From the NCBI GenBank assembly GCA_017504965.1, contig JAFVQD010000001.1:1-49809 (forward strand): a DNA stretch of 49,809 bases, read 5' to 3'. Shown here one piece after another: positions 42,421-49,766 of this stretch. The first letter of the stretch is position 1. Every line of letters begins with the position of its first letter. Below the pieces are notes generated by a model. It did not search any database and was not told the DNA's origin. It saw only the letters and a list, made by a program, of their open reading frames with translations. The position numbers were made by a program, and so were the translations under genes. This stretch comes from Bacteroidales bacterium. GTDB taxonomy: Bacteria; Bacteroidota; Bacteroidia; Bacteroidales; UBA932.

Positions 42421-43419
42421 ATGATAAAGATTGCAACTGAGATTTTGAAGGGCAGCCAACATTCACTCCTTACCCAACAGCAAGGAGAAGATATGTACAG
42501 AAATCTTATCTATGACTCTGCAGTCGTTACTCAATCTTTTAACCCTTATTTAAGGATTGATTTTAACTATCCGCAACCCTCTCTCAAGGTAAGATACGCC
42601 CAGGATATAATCAATGCTGGTATAATATCAGAGTTGAATAAAATTATATATGAGACGTGCGACCCAATGCCAACAAGGGAGCGAGTTGCCTATAAATTAA
42701 TGAAAATAGACAGGGCTATTAAGCCATTATTAGCTACACTGCAGTCGGTTATTGATGAAAATCAATATGATCTATCATTGTTGTCACGGCCTGATACCCG
42801 CTTTACTGATAGATTGTACTATTCAAATATTTACATATGTCACTATCTTCAAGTTGCCATCATATACTTCGTAATGGAATTTCAAGCGCAATTTGCAGAT
42901 TACATCCCGGAGAATAAGTACATAAGCATTAGTAAGATATATAATGAATACCTGCTAATGCAAGTTCCACAAGACACACACTTGAAGGAGATAAAGAAGA
43001 TAGAAATTAAACAAGCACAAATTGAGGCAACTCCAGTAGAGACATTACCGACTAACGCTCAAATTTTCCTTACTGAAGTTCAAAAATATTCTTTCACTGA
43101 ATTACCTAAGTTACAGGAGCTAACACCAAGACAAGTCCAGATACTCATAACTAAAATGGTAGAAAAACAGGCGCCATATGCCGTTGCTATGCTGTCATTT
43201 TTAGAATATGACAAAATGTTGAAGAACAGGTATAATGTTAACAAAGAGAACATATATAAGCATATATCAATTGCTCTTAACAATGTAGGTCCACGCCAGA
43301 TAAAAGGCAATTTCCTTGTACTAAACGAAGGATCGAAAGAAGATCCAACGCGATATACTTCTCATCAATTTAAAGATATTGTTATCGAAGATTACAAAAA
43401 CATTAAGCTAACTTACTGA
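42421..43419 (+). CDS. Uncharacterised mobile-element protein, 332 residues
   Basis: No named family was recognised with confidence. The N-terminal two thirds are helical and contain no catalytic motif. The C-terminal stretch (LTPRQVQILITKMVEKQAPYAVAMLSFLEY, then IKGNFLVLNEGSKEDPTRYTSHQF, read in short pieces) resembles, from memory, a conserved tail of many Bacteroidetes mobile-element proteins. It begins 3 bp after the integrase stop, so it belongs to the same transcript. Base composition is more AT-rich than the integrase. Confidence 0.7.
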   Translation: MIKIATEILKGSQHSLLTQQQGEDMYRNLIYDSAVVTQSFNPYLRIDFNYPQPSLKVRYAQDIINAGIISELNKIIYETCDPMPTRERVAYKLMKIDRAIKPLLATLQSVIDENQYDLSLLSRPDTRFTDRLYYSNIYICHYLQVAIIYFVMEFQAQFADYIPENKYISISKIYNEYLLMQVPQDTHLKEIKKIEIKQAQIEATPVETLPTNAQIFLTEVQKYSFTELPKLQELTPRQVQILITKMVEKQAPYAVAMLSFLEYDKMLKNRYNVNKENIYKHISIALNNVGPRQIKGNFLVLNEGSKEDPTRYTSHQFKDIVIEDYKNIKLTY

Positions 43420-43426
43420 TATTCAG

Positions 43427-43468
43427 ATACGCCCATATTTTGGGCGTATAAAACCTGAAATGGGCGTA
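43427..43468 (+). promoter_or_regulatory. Inverted and direct copies of TGGGCGTA upstream of the replication module
   Basis: ATACGCCCA (43427-43435) and TGGGCGTAT (43441-43449) form a perfect 9-bp inverted repeat around a 5-bp centre. A third copy, TGGGCGTA, follows at 43461-43468. Three closely spaced copies suggest an operator for one of the HTH proteins downstream. Confidence 0.6.
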
Positions 43469-43500
43469 AGAATCGCCTAAAATGACCCATATTGATTTGT

Positions 43501-43536
43501 AGCCGCAGTCCGATAGTCGGATTTGCGGCTTTCTCA
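43501..43536 (+). terminator. Strong hairpin before the HTH-VirE_N operon, terminator or attenuator
   Basis: AGCCGCA (43501-43507) pairs with TGCGGCT (43524-43530), and inside it TCCGA pairs with TCGGA around TAG. The hairpin is followed by a short T-rich stretch (TTCTCATTT). It may end the integrase transcript or attenuate the following operon. Confidence 0.6.
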
Positions 43537-43583
43537 TTTAGGGTAGGCTCCGAGAAAGTCGAACCGCCTTAAAACAATGCAAT

Positions 43584-43943
43584 ATGGCAGACGTTTTAAA
43601 GACTCTATCGTTTAACGACGTGCCCCAGGCACTATCGTTACTCCTCGAGAAGGTAACAAGACTCGAATACCTTCTTGAAACCAAGACTCAGGCTCCCAAA
43701 GCCAAACAAGATGAAATGATGGACCTTAAAGGACTCCAGGACTTTCATCCAGAACATCCTGCTGCAGCTACCATCTACAAATGGGTACGCATCGGACAGA
43801 TTCCTTACTACAAGACCGGTAAGAAACTCATCTTCAAAAGGTCGGAAATAGAAGCTTGGATTAATGACGGACGTCAGATGACAGACGCAGAGATTGAAGC
43901 TGAGGCTATTGATTACATTAACAGAAGGAGGACCGGCAAATGA
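43584..43943 (+). CDS. Excisionase-type helix-turn-helix protein
   Basis: The 119-residue protein has an N-terminal coiled-coil-like stretch (about residues 12-36, LSLLLEKVTRLEYLLE) and a MerR/excisionase HTH (TIYKWVRIGQIPYYKTGKKL, about residues 63-85) with FKRSEIEAWI. This arrangement is usual for the first gene of VirE_N/DUF3987 replication modules in Bacteroidetes. Its stop overlaps the next gene's start by 4 bp. It probably regulates replication or excision. Confidence 0.85.
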   Translation: MADVLKTLSFNDVPQALSLLLEKVTRLEYLLETKTQAPKAKQDEMMDLKGLQDFHPEHPAAATIYKWVRIGQIPYYKTGKKLIFKRSEIEAWINDGRQMTDAEIEAEAIDYINRRRTGK

Positions 43944-44383
43944 GTAAGATCACTACTATCGGTAATGTAATCATAGCAATTGCAGCCGACAAGAACGACG
44001 ACCTCGGAAAGGTACTCCGTCAGCTTCCATCTATTCAGAAAGAACTGCTTAAGCGAGAGATCATCACCCTTGAAGACCTTACTAATGAGCAGATTGAAGT
44101 TCTCATGGAGGAAGTATACCAGGAGGAATTCGCAGGCAAAGAGCCAGAGAGTATCCAGAACTTTTCCAAGGACGCGAACCTGGAAGACTGGATTGACGGT
44201 CAGGAAGTGATGATAAAGCTCAGAATCAGCCCACGCACGCTTCAGACCTTGAGATCCAACGGCACAATCCCTTTCACAAGGATAGGACACAAGCTGTACT
44301 ACCTCAAGCAGGACATCGAAAGGATTCTCCGCAACAACTACGTAATGTTTAACATTCGCAAGCGCTATGGAGAAGACTATTGA
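43940..44383 (+). CDS. Second small HTH DNA-binding protein
   Basis: The 147-residue protein has a helical N-terminal half and a C-terminal excisionase-like HTH (MIKLRISPRTLQTLRSNGTI, about residues 90-110, then RIGHKLYYLKQDIERIL). The 4-bp ATGA overlap with the preceding gene and the 17-bp overlap with the following gene imply coupled translation. Such paired HTH genes often precede primase genes on these elements. Confidence 0.82.
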   Translation: MSKITTIGNVIIAIAADKNDDLGKVLRQLPSIQKELLKREIITLEDLTNEQIEVLMEEVYQEEFAGKEPESIQNFSKDANLEDWIDGQEVMIKLRISPRTLQTLRSNGTIPFTRIGHKLYYLKQDIERILRNNYVMFNIRKRYGEDY

Positions 44384-45299
44384 TAAAGAAACTCTCCTTA
44401 AAAGAACGATGTGGGGCGTGGATATCTACGCCCACATCTTAAGGAAGTTTTACCCTGACGAAACAGTCATCAAAGTAGTTGGCAGAGATTGCGGAATTTG
44501 CAAAAATCCATTTGCTGGGGGTGCAAGAACACTTCACATATGGTTCGAGCGCAACAGTCCTGTCGGAAGACTTTCAGATGAGACAGCCTACCACAAAGAC
44601 CAATTCGGAGCCATACCAGATGGAACCGCATTAGACTTTGCGGAACTCTACTACAAACAGTCTGGTCAAGAATTACTTAATACGCTTAATCGAGAGATGA
44701 ACTTGAACTTAGACAGAGAACGAACGCAGTACGGAAACACTCCTCGTTCAGACATTGACAAAGGCCCTAAATTCTCATTCTTCAAGGCCCCAATCAAGAA
44801 TATCAAGTCTCACAAGAGTATAACCATCCGTGACGCTTATAACTACATTGTCGGTCCATACGCCAAGGAACGTACTGAAAAACTCAGAAGTATCCTTGCA
44901 GACAAAAGCAGAGCACGCTTATACAAAGCCGCCAACTTTGACTATGTAACCTTCTGCGGAGAATTTGACGTAAGATCCAATAACTCTGTCAAGAAGGTCT
45001 CTGGTCTGCTCTGTATCGACTTTGACCATATAGAAGAACCTGAAGTACTATTCACTAAGTTATTGAACGATGAGTATTTCAACACCGTACTTCTATTCAG
45101 AAGTCCATCTGGGGACGGACTGAAATGGGTCATAGAAATTCCGCCGCAGGAACTCCCTCACCCATTCTTCTTCAAAGCAGTAGAGAACTACATATTCAAA
45201 ACATACGGAGTTAATATAGATGGTACAGGCAAAGACATCTCACGTGCTTGCTTCCTCTGTTACGACCCCAACGCTTTCATTAACGAAAACTATTTGTAG
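44367..45299 (+). CDS. BT4734/BF3469 (VirE_N) family protein
   Basis: The 310-residue protein has an N-terminal region with a possible zinc or folding motif (RDCGICKNPFAGG). From about residue 150 it has the VirE_N/BT4734 domain, with GLLCIDFDHIEEPE and LFRSPSGDGLKWVIEI, which recall a primase-polymerase acidic core (D-F-D). It likely supports primer synthesis with the DUF3987 protein encoded 2 bp downstream. The start at 44367 overlaps the preceding gene by 17 bp; an ATG at 44409 is an alternative. Confidence 0.83.
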   Translation: MEKTIDKETLLKRTMWGVDIYAHILRKFYPDETVIKVVGRDCGICKNPFAGGARTLHIWFERNSPVGRLSDETAYHKDQFGAIPDGTALDFAELYYKQSGQELLNTLNREMNLNLDRERTQYGNTPRSDIDKGPKFSFFKAPIKNIKSHKSITIRDAYNYIVGPYAKERTEKLRSILADKSRARLYKAANFDYVTFCGEFDVRSNNSVKKVSGLLCIDFDHIEEPEVLFTKLLNDEYFNTVLLFRSPSGDGLKWVIEIPPQELPHPFFFKAVENYIFKTYGVNIDGTGKDISRACFLCYDPNAFINENYL

Positions 45300-45301
45300 A
45301 T

Positions 45302-47146
45302 ATGCCAAAGAAACAATTTATAGTAGAGGACTGGCTGAACCAGCCAGCTCCTGCACCAGAAACAACCAAAAGAGCTACTTCAGCTCACATTCCTCAAACT
45401 TCTGTACAAGAAGATATTGAGATTATCATTCAGCGCATTGAAGCTGCCCACACCGACATCACAGCTGGTTACAGCAACTGGCTAGACCTTGGCTTTGCAC
45501 TCTCAGAAGAACTCGGCGAAGCAGGTAGAGATTACTTTCACCGCATCAGCCGTTTCAATCCTGACTACAATCATGCTGAAACCGACAAGCAGTTCAACAA
45601 CTGCCTCAAATCCGGTGGATCTGGAGTGACTATCAAAACCTTCTTCCAGAAAGCAAAAGATGCAGGAATATCAATCTCCACAGGCTCCAAATCCGCAATA
45701 TCCGCAGAATCCGCAAAATCCGCACCCCATAGAAATGCGGAAATAAAGAGTAAATCCGCAGAATCACTTACTGCGGAAATTGCAGATATTGCGGAAACTG
45801 CGGAAATGGACCAAGAAATCGAGTTACCGACCTTTTCACAGGAAGTGGCAGATTCACTCCCCGACTTTCTCAAGAAGATAGTAAGTATCAGTAACTCTGA
45901 AGCCGATTCTGACATCCTCCTCCTAGGAACACTCACAGTTCTCTCAGCCTGTATGCCACACATCAAAGGAGTATATGATAGAAGAACAGTCTACCCTAAC
46001 CTATTCCTCTTCGTCACTGCAAGAGCATCATCAGGTAAAGGTCGACTCAATCTTTGCAGACATCTTGTAGAACCCATTCATGACCGCCTCCGTGAAATCA
46101 ACGAGGCCGAAGTAATGGAATACAAACACAAGCTGGCAGAGTACAACGCAGCAGGAAAGAAGAAAGTAGATATGGAAAAACCTGAAGAACCGCCAATGCG
46201 AATGCTCTTCATCCCTGCAAACTCTTCGGCAACTGCTGTCTACCAGGTTCTCAACGACAACGACGGAGAAGGATTGATGTTCGAGACCGAAGGAGACACC
46301 CTCGCAAACACATTTGGGTCAGACTACGGCAACTACTCAGACGGCTTCCGCAAGGCATTCCACCACGAGACCATCTCCTATATCAGACGTAAGGACCGTG
46401 AGTATGTGAACATCAAACAGCCAAAGCTCTCTACCCTACTCACCGGTACACCACGTCAGATCCTAAACCTGATATCAGATGCCGAGAACGGTCTCTTCTC
46501 AAGATTTGCGTTCTACTACTTGGACACAAAACTCGTATGGAACAACGTCTTTGCGAACTCCGGCAATGAGACCCTTGAGGACTACTTCCAAACCCTCGGC
46601 AAAGAATACCAAGACTTCTTCAACATCCTAAAGGCTACCACTGACATCACCTTCTACTTCACTGCAGAACAGGAGGCAGATTTCAACGCTACATTTGACG
46701 AATGGCAACAAACCTACGTAGAGACCTGCGGAGAAGAATTTGTTGCTACAGTGCGCCGTTTAGGAGTCATAATGTACCGAATCGCAATGTGCCTCTCTGC
46801 ACTCAGGATAATGGAAGACGGCAACTTTGAAGACACACTCTGCTGCATGGATGTAGACTACCGCACAGCCAAGACCATAGCTGATGTCTTAATCCAGCAC
46901 GACGCACGAGTATTCCACACATTAGCGAACACAACTGCCGCTCCAAGAACAGCTTCAGCAGCGCAACGCCAGTCTGCACATATGAAGTTCTTTGAGGCTC
47001 TACCAGACGAGTTCGACAGAAAGACTTACGCTGACATCGCCACTCAAATGGGACTGAATCCTAAGTCCATGGACAGAGTCATCCGCAAATGGTGTGACGA
47101 TGGAAAGCTGGAGAATCCTGCACATGGTAAATACACCAAAGTATAA
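45302..47146 (+). CDS. PriCT-2 / DUF3987 primase-helicase-like protein
   Basis: The 614-residue protein begins with a PriCT-2 domain (about residues 38-120: SNWLDLGFALSEELGEAGR, SRFNPDYN). A repetitive Ser/Ala/Glu linker (about residues 128-175) follows. The DUF3987 ATPase domain then has a P-loop-like ARASSGKGRL and EGLMFETEGDTLANTF. A winged-helix tail (DRKTYADIATQMGLNPKSMD) is at the C-terminus. It probably primes and unwinds the element's DNA together with the VirE_N protein. The linker-coding DNA contains a regular 9-bp repeat array described separately. Confidence 0.87.
   Translation: MPKKQFIVEDWLNQPAPAPETTKRATSAHIPQTSVQEDIEIIIQRIEAAHTDITAGYSNWLDLGFALSEELGEAGRDYFHRISRFNPDYNHAETDKQFNNCLKSGGSGVTIKTFFQKAKDAGISISTGSKSAISAESAKSAPHRNAEIKSKSAESLTAEIADIAETAEMDQEIELPTFSQEVADSLPDFLKKIVSISNSEADSDILLLGTLTVLSACMPHIKGVYDRRTVYPNLFLFVTARASSGKGRLNLCRHLVEPIHDRLREINEAEVMEYKHKLAEYNAAGKKKVDMEKPEEPPMRMLFIPANSSATAVYQVLNDNDGEGLMFETEGDTLANTFGSDYGNYSDGFRKAFHHETISYIRRKDREYVNIKQPKLSTLLTGTPRQILNLISDAENGLFSRFAFYYLDTKLVWNNVFANSGNETLEDYFQTLGKEYQDFFNILKATTDITFYFTAEQEADFNATFDEWQQTYVETCGEEFVATVRRLGVIMYRIAMCLSALRIMEDGNFEDTLCCMDVDYRTAKTIADVLIQHDARVFHTLANTTAAPRTASAAQRQSAHMKFFEALPDEFDRKTYADIATQMGLNPKSMDRVIRKWCDDGKLENPAHGKYTKV
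45692..45807 (+). repeat. Symmetric 9-bp-periodic TCCGCA / TGCGGA array
   Basis: TCCGCA starts at 45692, 45701, 45710 and 45719, exactly 9 bp apart. Its complement TGCGGA starts at 45772, 45790 and 45799, with an imperfect TGCAGA at 45781 filling the 9-bp register. Extra copies of each orientation (45736 and 45755) lie between. The array is inside the DUF3987 gene and encodes its Ser-Ala-x and Ala-Glu linker. The two halves could pair as a long hairpin or serve as iterons. Confidence 0.8.
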
Positions 47147-47153
47147 CCTCATC

Positions 47154-47180
47154 GCCCTCAGACATCAGTCTGGGGGCTTT
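47154..47180 (+). terminator. Intrinsic terminator after the DUF3987 gene
   Basis: GCCCTCAGAC (47154-47163) pairs with GTCTGGGGGC (47168-47177), with one G-T pair and an ATCA loop, and is followed by TTT. It separates the replication module from the Argonaute gene. Confidence 0.88.
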
Positions 47181-47240
47181 GTCTAAAATACTGTTAATAA
47201 CTTTTTCCAACAATCTGAAATAGGGTCGCAAAATATTAAG

Positions 47241-47248
47241 TAAATTTG
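47241..47248 (+). promoter_or_regulatory. Promoter -7 element for the Argonaute gene
   Basis: TAAATTTG matches TAnnTTTG. It predicts a start of transcription near 47255 and a leader of about 58 nt. No clear -33 TTTG is present at the standard distance. Together with the terminator upstream it indicates that the Argonaute gene is expressed on its own. Confidence 0.5.
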
Positions 47249-47312
47249 TTAGCGAGGTAGTCCAGAGCCTCTAATCAATCTATTACTTAATCCTTTAAAC
47301 TCAATTTTGCTT

Positions 47313-49538
47313 ATGGCTTATAGTCAAAAGAACAATTACATCCAGCTTTCATCCATAGAAGACATTCTTCTTAACACCCTAATGTTTGATTTTCCTGAGA
47401 GACCTGTAAGGTTTTATTTCACTCGTAAAGATAGAAGGGATATTGCACTGACTCCACTGAGCCATCAGCTATTCCCTGCTAATATTTGCGAGATTTACCC
47501 TGACATTAGTAATGGTGAGAAGATTTACACATCTTTTACTCGTGAGATAGATGGATTTGATGCTCTGGACATTGATTTCAGTGACCGACTTAATTTCTCA
47601 CTTATCAAACGATATTATAATCGTGAAATAAGGTTGTATTTTCAAAGATTAAATATGGTCGCAGACACTACGTTCGTTGGGGACACTCAAGTATGGATAA
47701 GGACATCACCTCCTAAGAAGAACAAGATAGCAGGATGCTTATACTATGATAGGTTTACAATTAAGGTAAACTATAACTATGGCTATCGTAAACCGGAATT
47801 GGTTATATCATATGACAGGCCAGCAAAAGTGCTACCTAAAAGCATATCTAAATTCATAGATGAATACAACGCTCAGAACTCTGATCCATTTGGTGAGATG
47901 AAAGTTAATCCGGTTTCCTTAATTAACAAGGTTTTAGCCTATCGTATAATAGATAACGACGTAAGTAAAAAGCGTTTCTATATCACCCGATATGATAAGC
48001 TACAAACTCGTTATGAGGATGGCGAAGATATTAATTTTAGCATAGTATACCCCATTGTCAACAATAAGCTAGCCTCATACCTTGGCTACGATGACGACGA
48101 CTCTGAAGATAGTCCATTTGCAAAGAATCGATATAAAACCTATATCCCAAAAATCAAAGAGTTTAAAGATAAACATCTTTTGACTGATAATTTCAGAAGA
48201 ATAATCCCCGTTGTAAACTCCTTCACAAAGGTTGATACAGGTCAAGTGAGCCCTAAAAGTAAGGATCTAATCTTTGGAAAAAAAGGGAATGGCGAGCACA
48301 TAACTGGTTTCATACCACGTCGCGGCACTAATGATGGTCCGTTTGCAAAGCCTATTTTTAAAGATATCAAGGTTATGCTTATTGCTCATGTAGACCATAA
48401 AGAAATTGCAATGAACTTAGGCGATATACTGAAATGCAAAAATGGCAAATATGGGTACTATACTGGTTTAGAAACATACCTTGGCCTAAAGTTTACTTAT
48501 GAAAAGGGTCTGCTATTCAATTCTCCAGATCCAACTATGGAGATTAAAGAGCAATTGAAAAACAAACAGTTCGACCCAAACGTAAAGTATATTGCGATAT
48601 ATCTCACCCCTATTAGTAAGTCCGCAGGTGATGTAAAGCAAAAGCGGGTATATTATGCATTGAAAGAACTTCTGCTTCAATATGACATTGCTTTACAATG
48701 TATAGAAGTAGAAAAGATGATAGAACAGCTTAACAAGGATAAATCAAAAGGCACATATAACTTTGGGTTTACTCTCCAGAACATGTCGATAGCAATCAAT
48801 GCGAAATTAGGCGGCATACCTTGGAAACTTAATGTTAGCCCTAAACATGAACTTGTGGTCGGTGTTGGTGCGTTTAAAGATGATAAAGTGCAGTATATTG
48901 GCTCAGCATTCTCTTTTGATAATACAGGATGCTTTAACTCCTTTGAGTATTTCCACAAGGATGAACTCCTAGAGTTAGCCGGTTCCATCCAAGAGGCAAT
49001 AAGGAACTTCAAAAACACTATCGAAATTCCTTCTAGGGTAATAATTCATTATTATAAGGACATGCGTGAAGATGAGGTAGAAGCTATTGAAAACTCCTTG
49101 TACGAACTGGATCTTGGCGACATCCCAATCTATGTCGTCACCATTAACAAAACGGAGTCTGAGGACATCATCATATTCGACGAAGCCTCACCTGACATGA
49201 TGCCGTACAGTGGAAGATTCGTCAATTTGGGAAATGGTACATTCTTATTATGCAATAACACGAGATATGAAAACTATCAGGGCAAGCCAGATAGTTACCC
49301 ATTCCCAGTTAAGCTGAAAATACGATGTCCGAATGCACCTGAGACCCTTAATCAAACTGTGATTACCGGTCTTATTGACCAAGTATATCAGTTTAGTCGC
49401 ATATACTGGAAATCTGTTGCACAGCAGAATCTGCCTGTAACTATCAAATATCCAGAAATGGTAGCACAGATTGCGCCTCACTTTCAAGACAGCAATGTAC
49501 TTGAAGGCATTGGTAAAGATTCATTGTGGTTCCTATAA
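47313..49538 (+). CDS. Long prokaryotic Argonaute with degenerate (probably inactive) PIWI domain
   Basis: The ATG at 47313 (MAYSQKNNYIQLSS) is preferred over a TTG two codons upstream, giving 741 residues. N-terminal and linker regions come first, then a possible PAZ-like part. The MID domain is around residues 430-490 (YIAIYLTPISK, KELLLQYDIALQCIEVEKM). The PIWI domain opens with the hallmark AKLGGIPWKLN (497-507). The catalytic DEDX positions look lost: the first aspartate site reads VVGVGAF (G519), the second reads IIHYYKD (Y580/Y581), and the last reads KYPEMVA (E715 in place of His/Asp). It should bind a guide and target without cutting. Related inactive long Argonautes work with separate effectors, and none is visible upstream here. 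Confidence 0.9.
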   Translation: MAYSQKNNYIQLSSIEDILLNTLMFDFPERPVRFYFTRKDRRDIALTPLSHQLFPANICEIYPDISNGEKIYTSFTREIDGFDALDIDFSDRLNFSLIKRYYNREIRLYFQRLNMVADTTFVGDTQVWIRTSPPKKNKIAGCLYYDRFTIKVNYNYGYRKPELVISYDRPAKVLPKSISKFIDEYNAQNSDPFGEMKVNPVSLINKVLAYRIIDNDVSKKRFYITRYDKLQTRYEDGEDINFSIVYPIVNNKLASYLGYDDDDSEDSPFAKNRYKTYIPKIKEFKDKHLLTDNFRRIIPVVNSFTKVDTGQVSPKSKDLIFGKKGNGEHITGFIPRRGTNDGPFAKPIFKDIKVMLIAHVDHKEIAMNLGDILKCKNGKYGYYTGLETYLGLKFTYEKGLLFNSPDPTMEIKEQLKNKQFDPNVKYIAIYLTPISKSAGDVKQKRVYYALKELLLQYDIALQCIEVEKMIEQLNKDKSKGTYNFGFTLQNMSIAINAKLGGIPWKLNVSPKHELVVGVGAFKDDKVQYIGSAFSFDNTGCFNSFEYFHKDELLELAGSIQEAIRNFKNTIEIPSRVIIHYYKDMREDEVEAIENSLYELDLGDIPIYVVTINKTESEDIIIFDEASPDMMPYSGRFVNLGNGTFLLCNNTRYENYQGKPDSYPFPVKLKIRCPNAPETLNQTVITGLIDQVYQFSRIYWKSVAQQNLPVTIKYPEMVAQIAPHFQDSNVLEGIGKDSLWFL

Positions 49539-49544
49539 AACACT

Positions 49545-49567
49545 GCGGAGGGCTCAACACCCTCCGC
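49545..49567 (+). terminator. Hairpin after the Argonaute gene
   Basis: GCGGAGGG (49545-49552) pairs perfectly with CCCTCCGC (49560-49567) around a CTCAACA loop, 7 bp after the stop codon. The T run behind it is weak. Confidence 0.75.
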
Positions 49568-49631
49568 GTTCCGTAATCATATTCAAAATTAAAACCGTCG
49601 AAATGATTAGCTGACCCGACGAAATCCCCAT

Positions 49632-49657
49632 AAAGGTTGTAGAGATACAACCTTTTT
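49632..49657 (+). terminator. Terminator-like hairpin with GAGA tetraloop
   Basis: AAAGGTTGTA (49632-49641) pairs with TACAACCTTT (49646-49655) over a GAGA tetraloop of the stable GNRA type, followed by TT and a T-rich stretch. It forms a second stop signal behind the Argonaute gene. Confidence 0.8.
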
Positions 49658-49687
49658 CTATTTATAATCGGCACTTGCCCACTTCCC

Positions 49688-49766
49688 TGCCGGTCAGTCG
49701 GCAACCTTCTATACCCACCGCACAGGCGAGAATATGAGGACTGCAAGCAGATCCTCAAACTCTCGC
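49688..49766. repeat. Two adjacent hairpins, one long and interrupted
   Basis: TGCCG-GTCAGT-CGGCA forms a hairpin at 49688-49703. A longer one spans 49726-49766: GCGAGA pairs with TCTCGC, then after a 3x3 internal loop TGAGGA pairs with TCCTCA, and CTG pairs with CAG at the tip. Such structures are seen at transfer origins and in non-coding RNAs; the role here is unknown. Confidence 0.6.

Noticed and set aside
47307-47312. TTG at 47307 as the Argonaute start
   Set aside because: An ATG lies two codons downstream at 47313 and begins a normal N-terminus; the TTG adds nothing supported.
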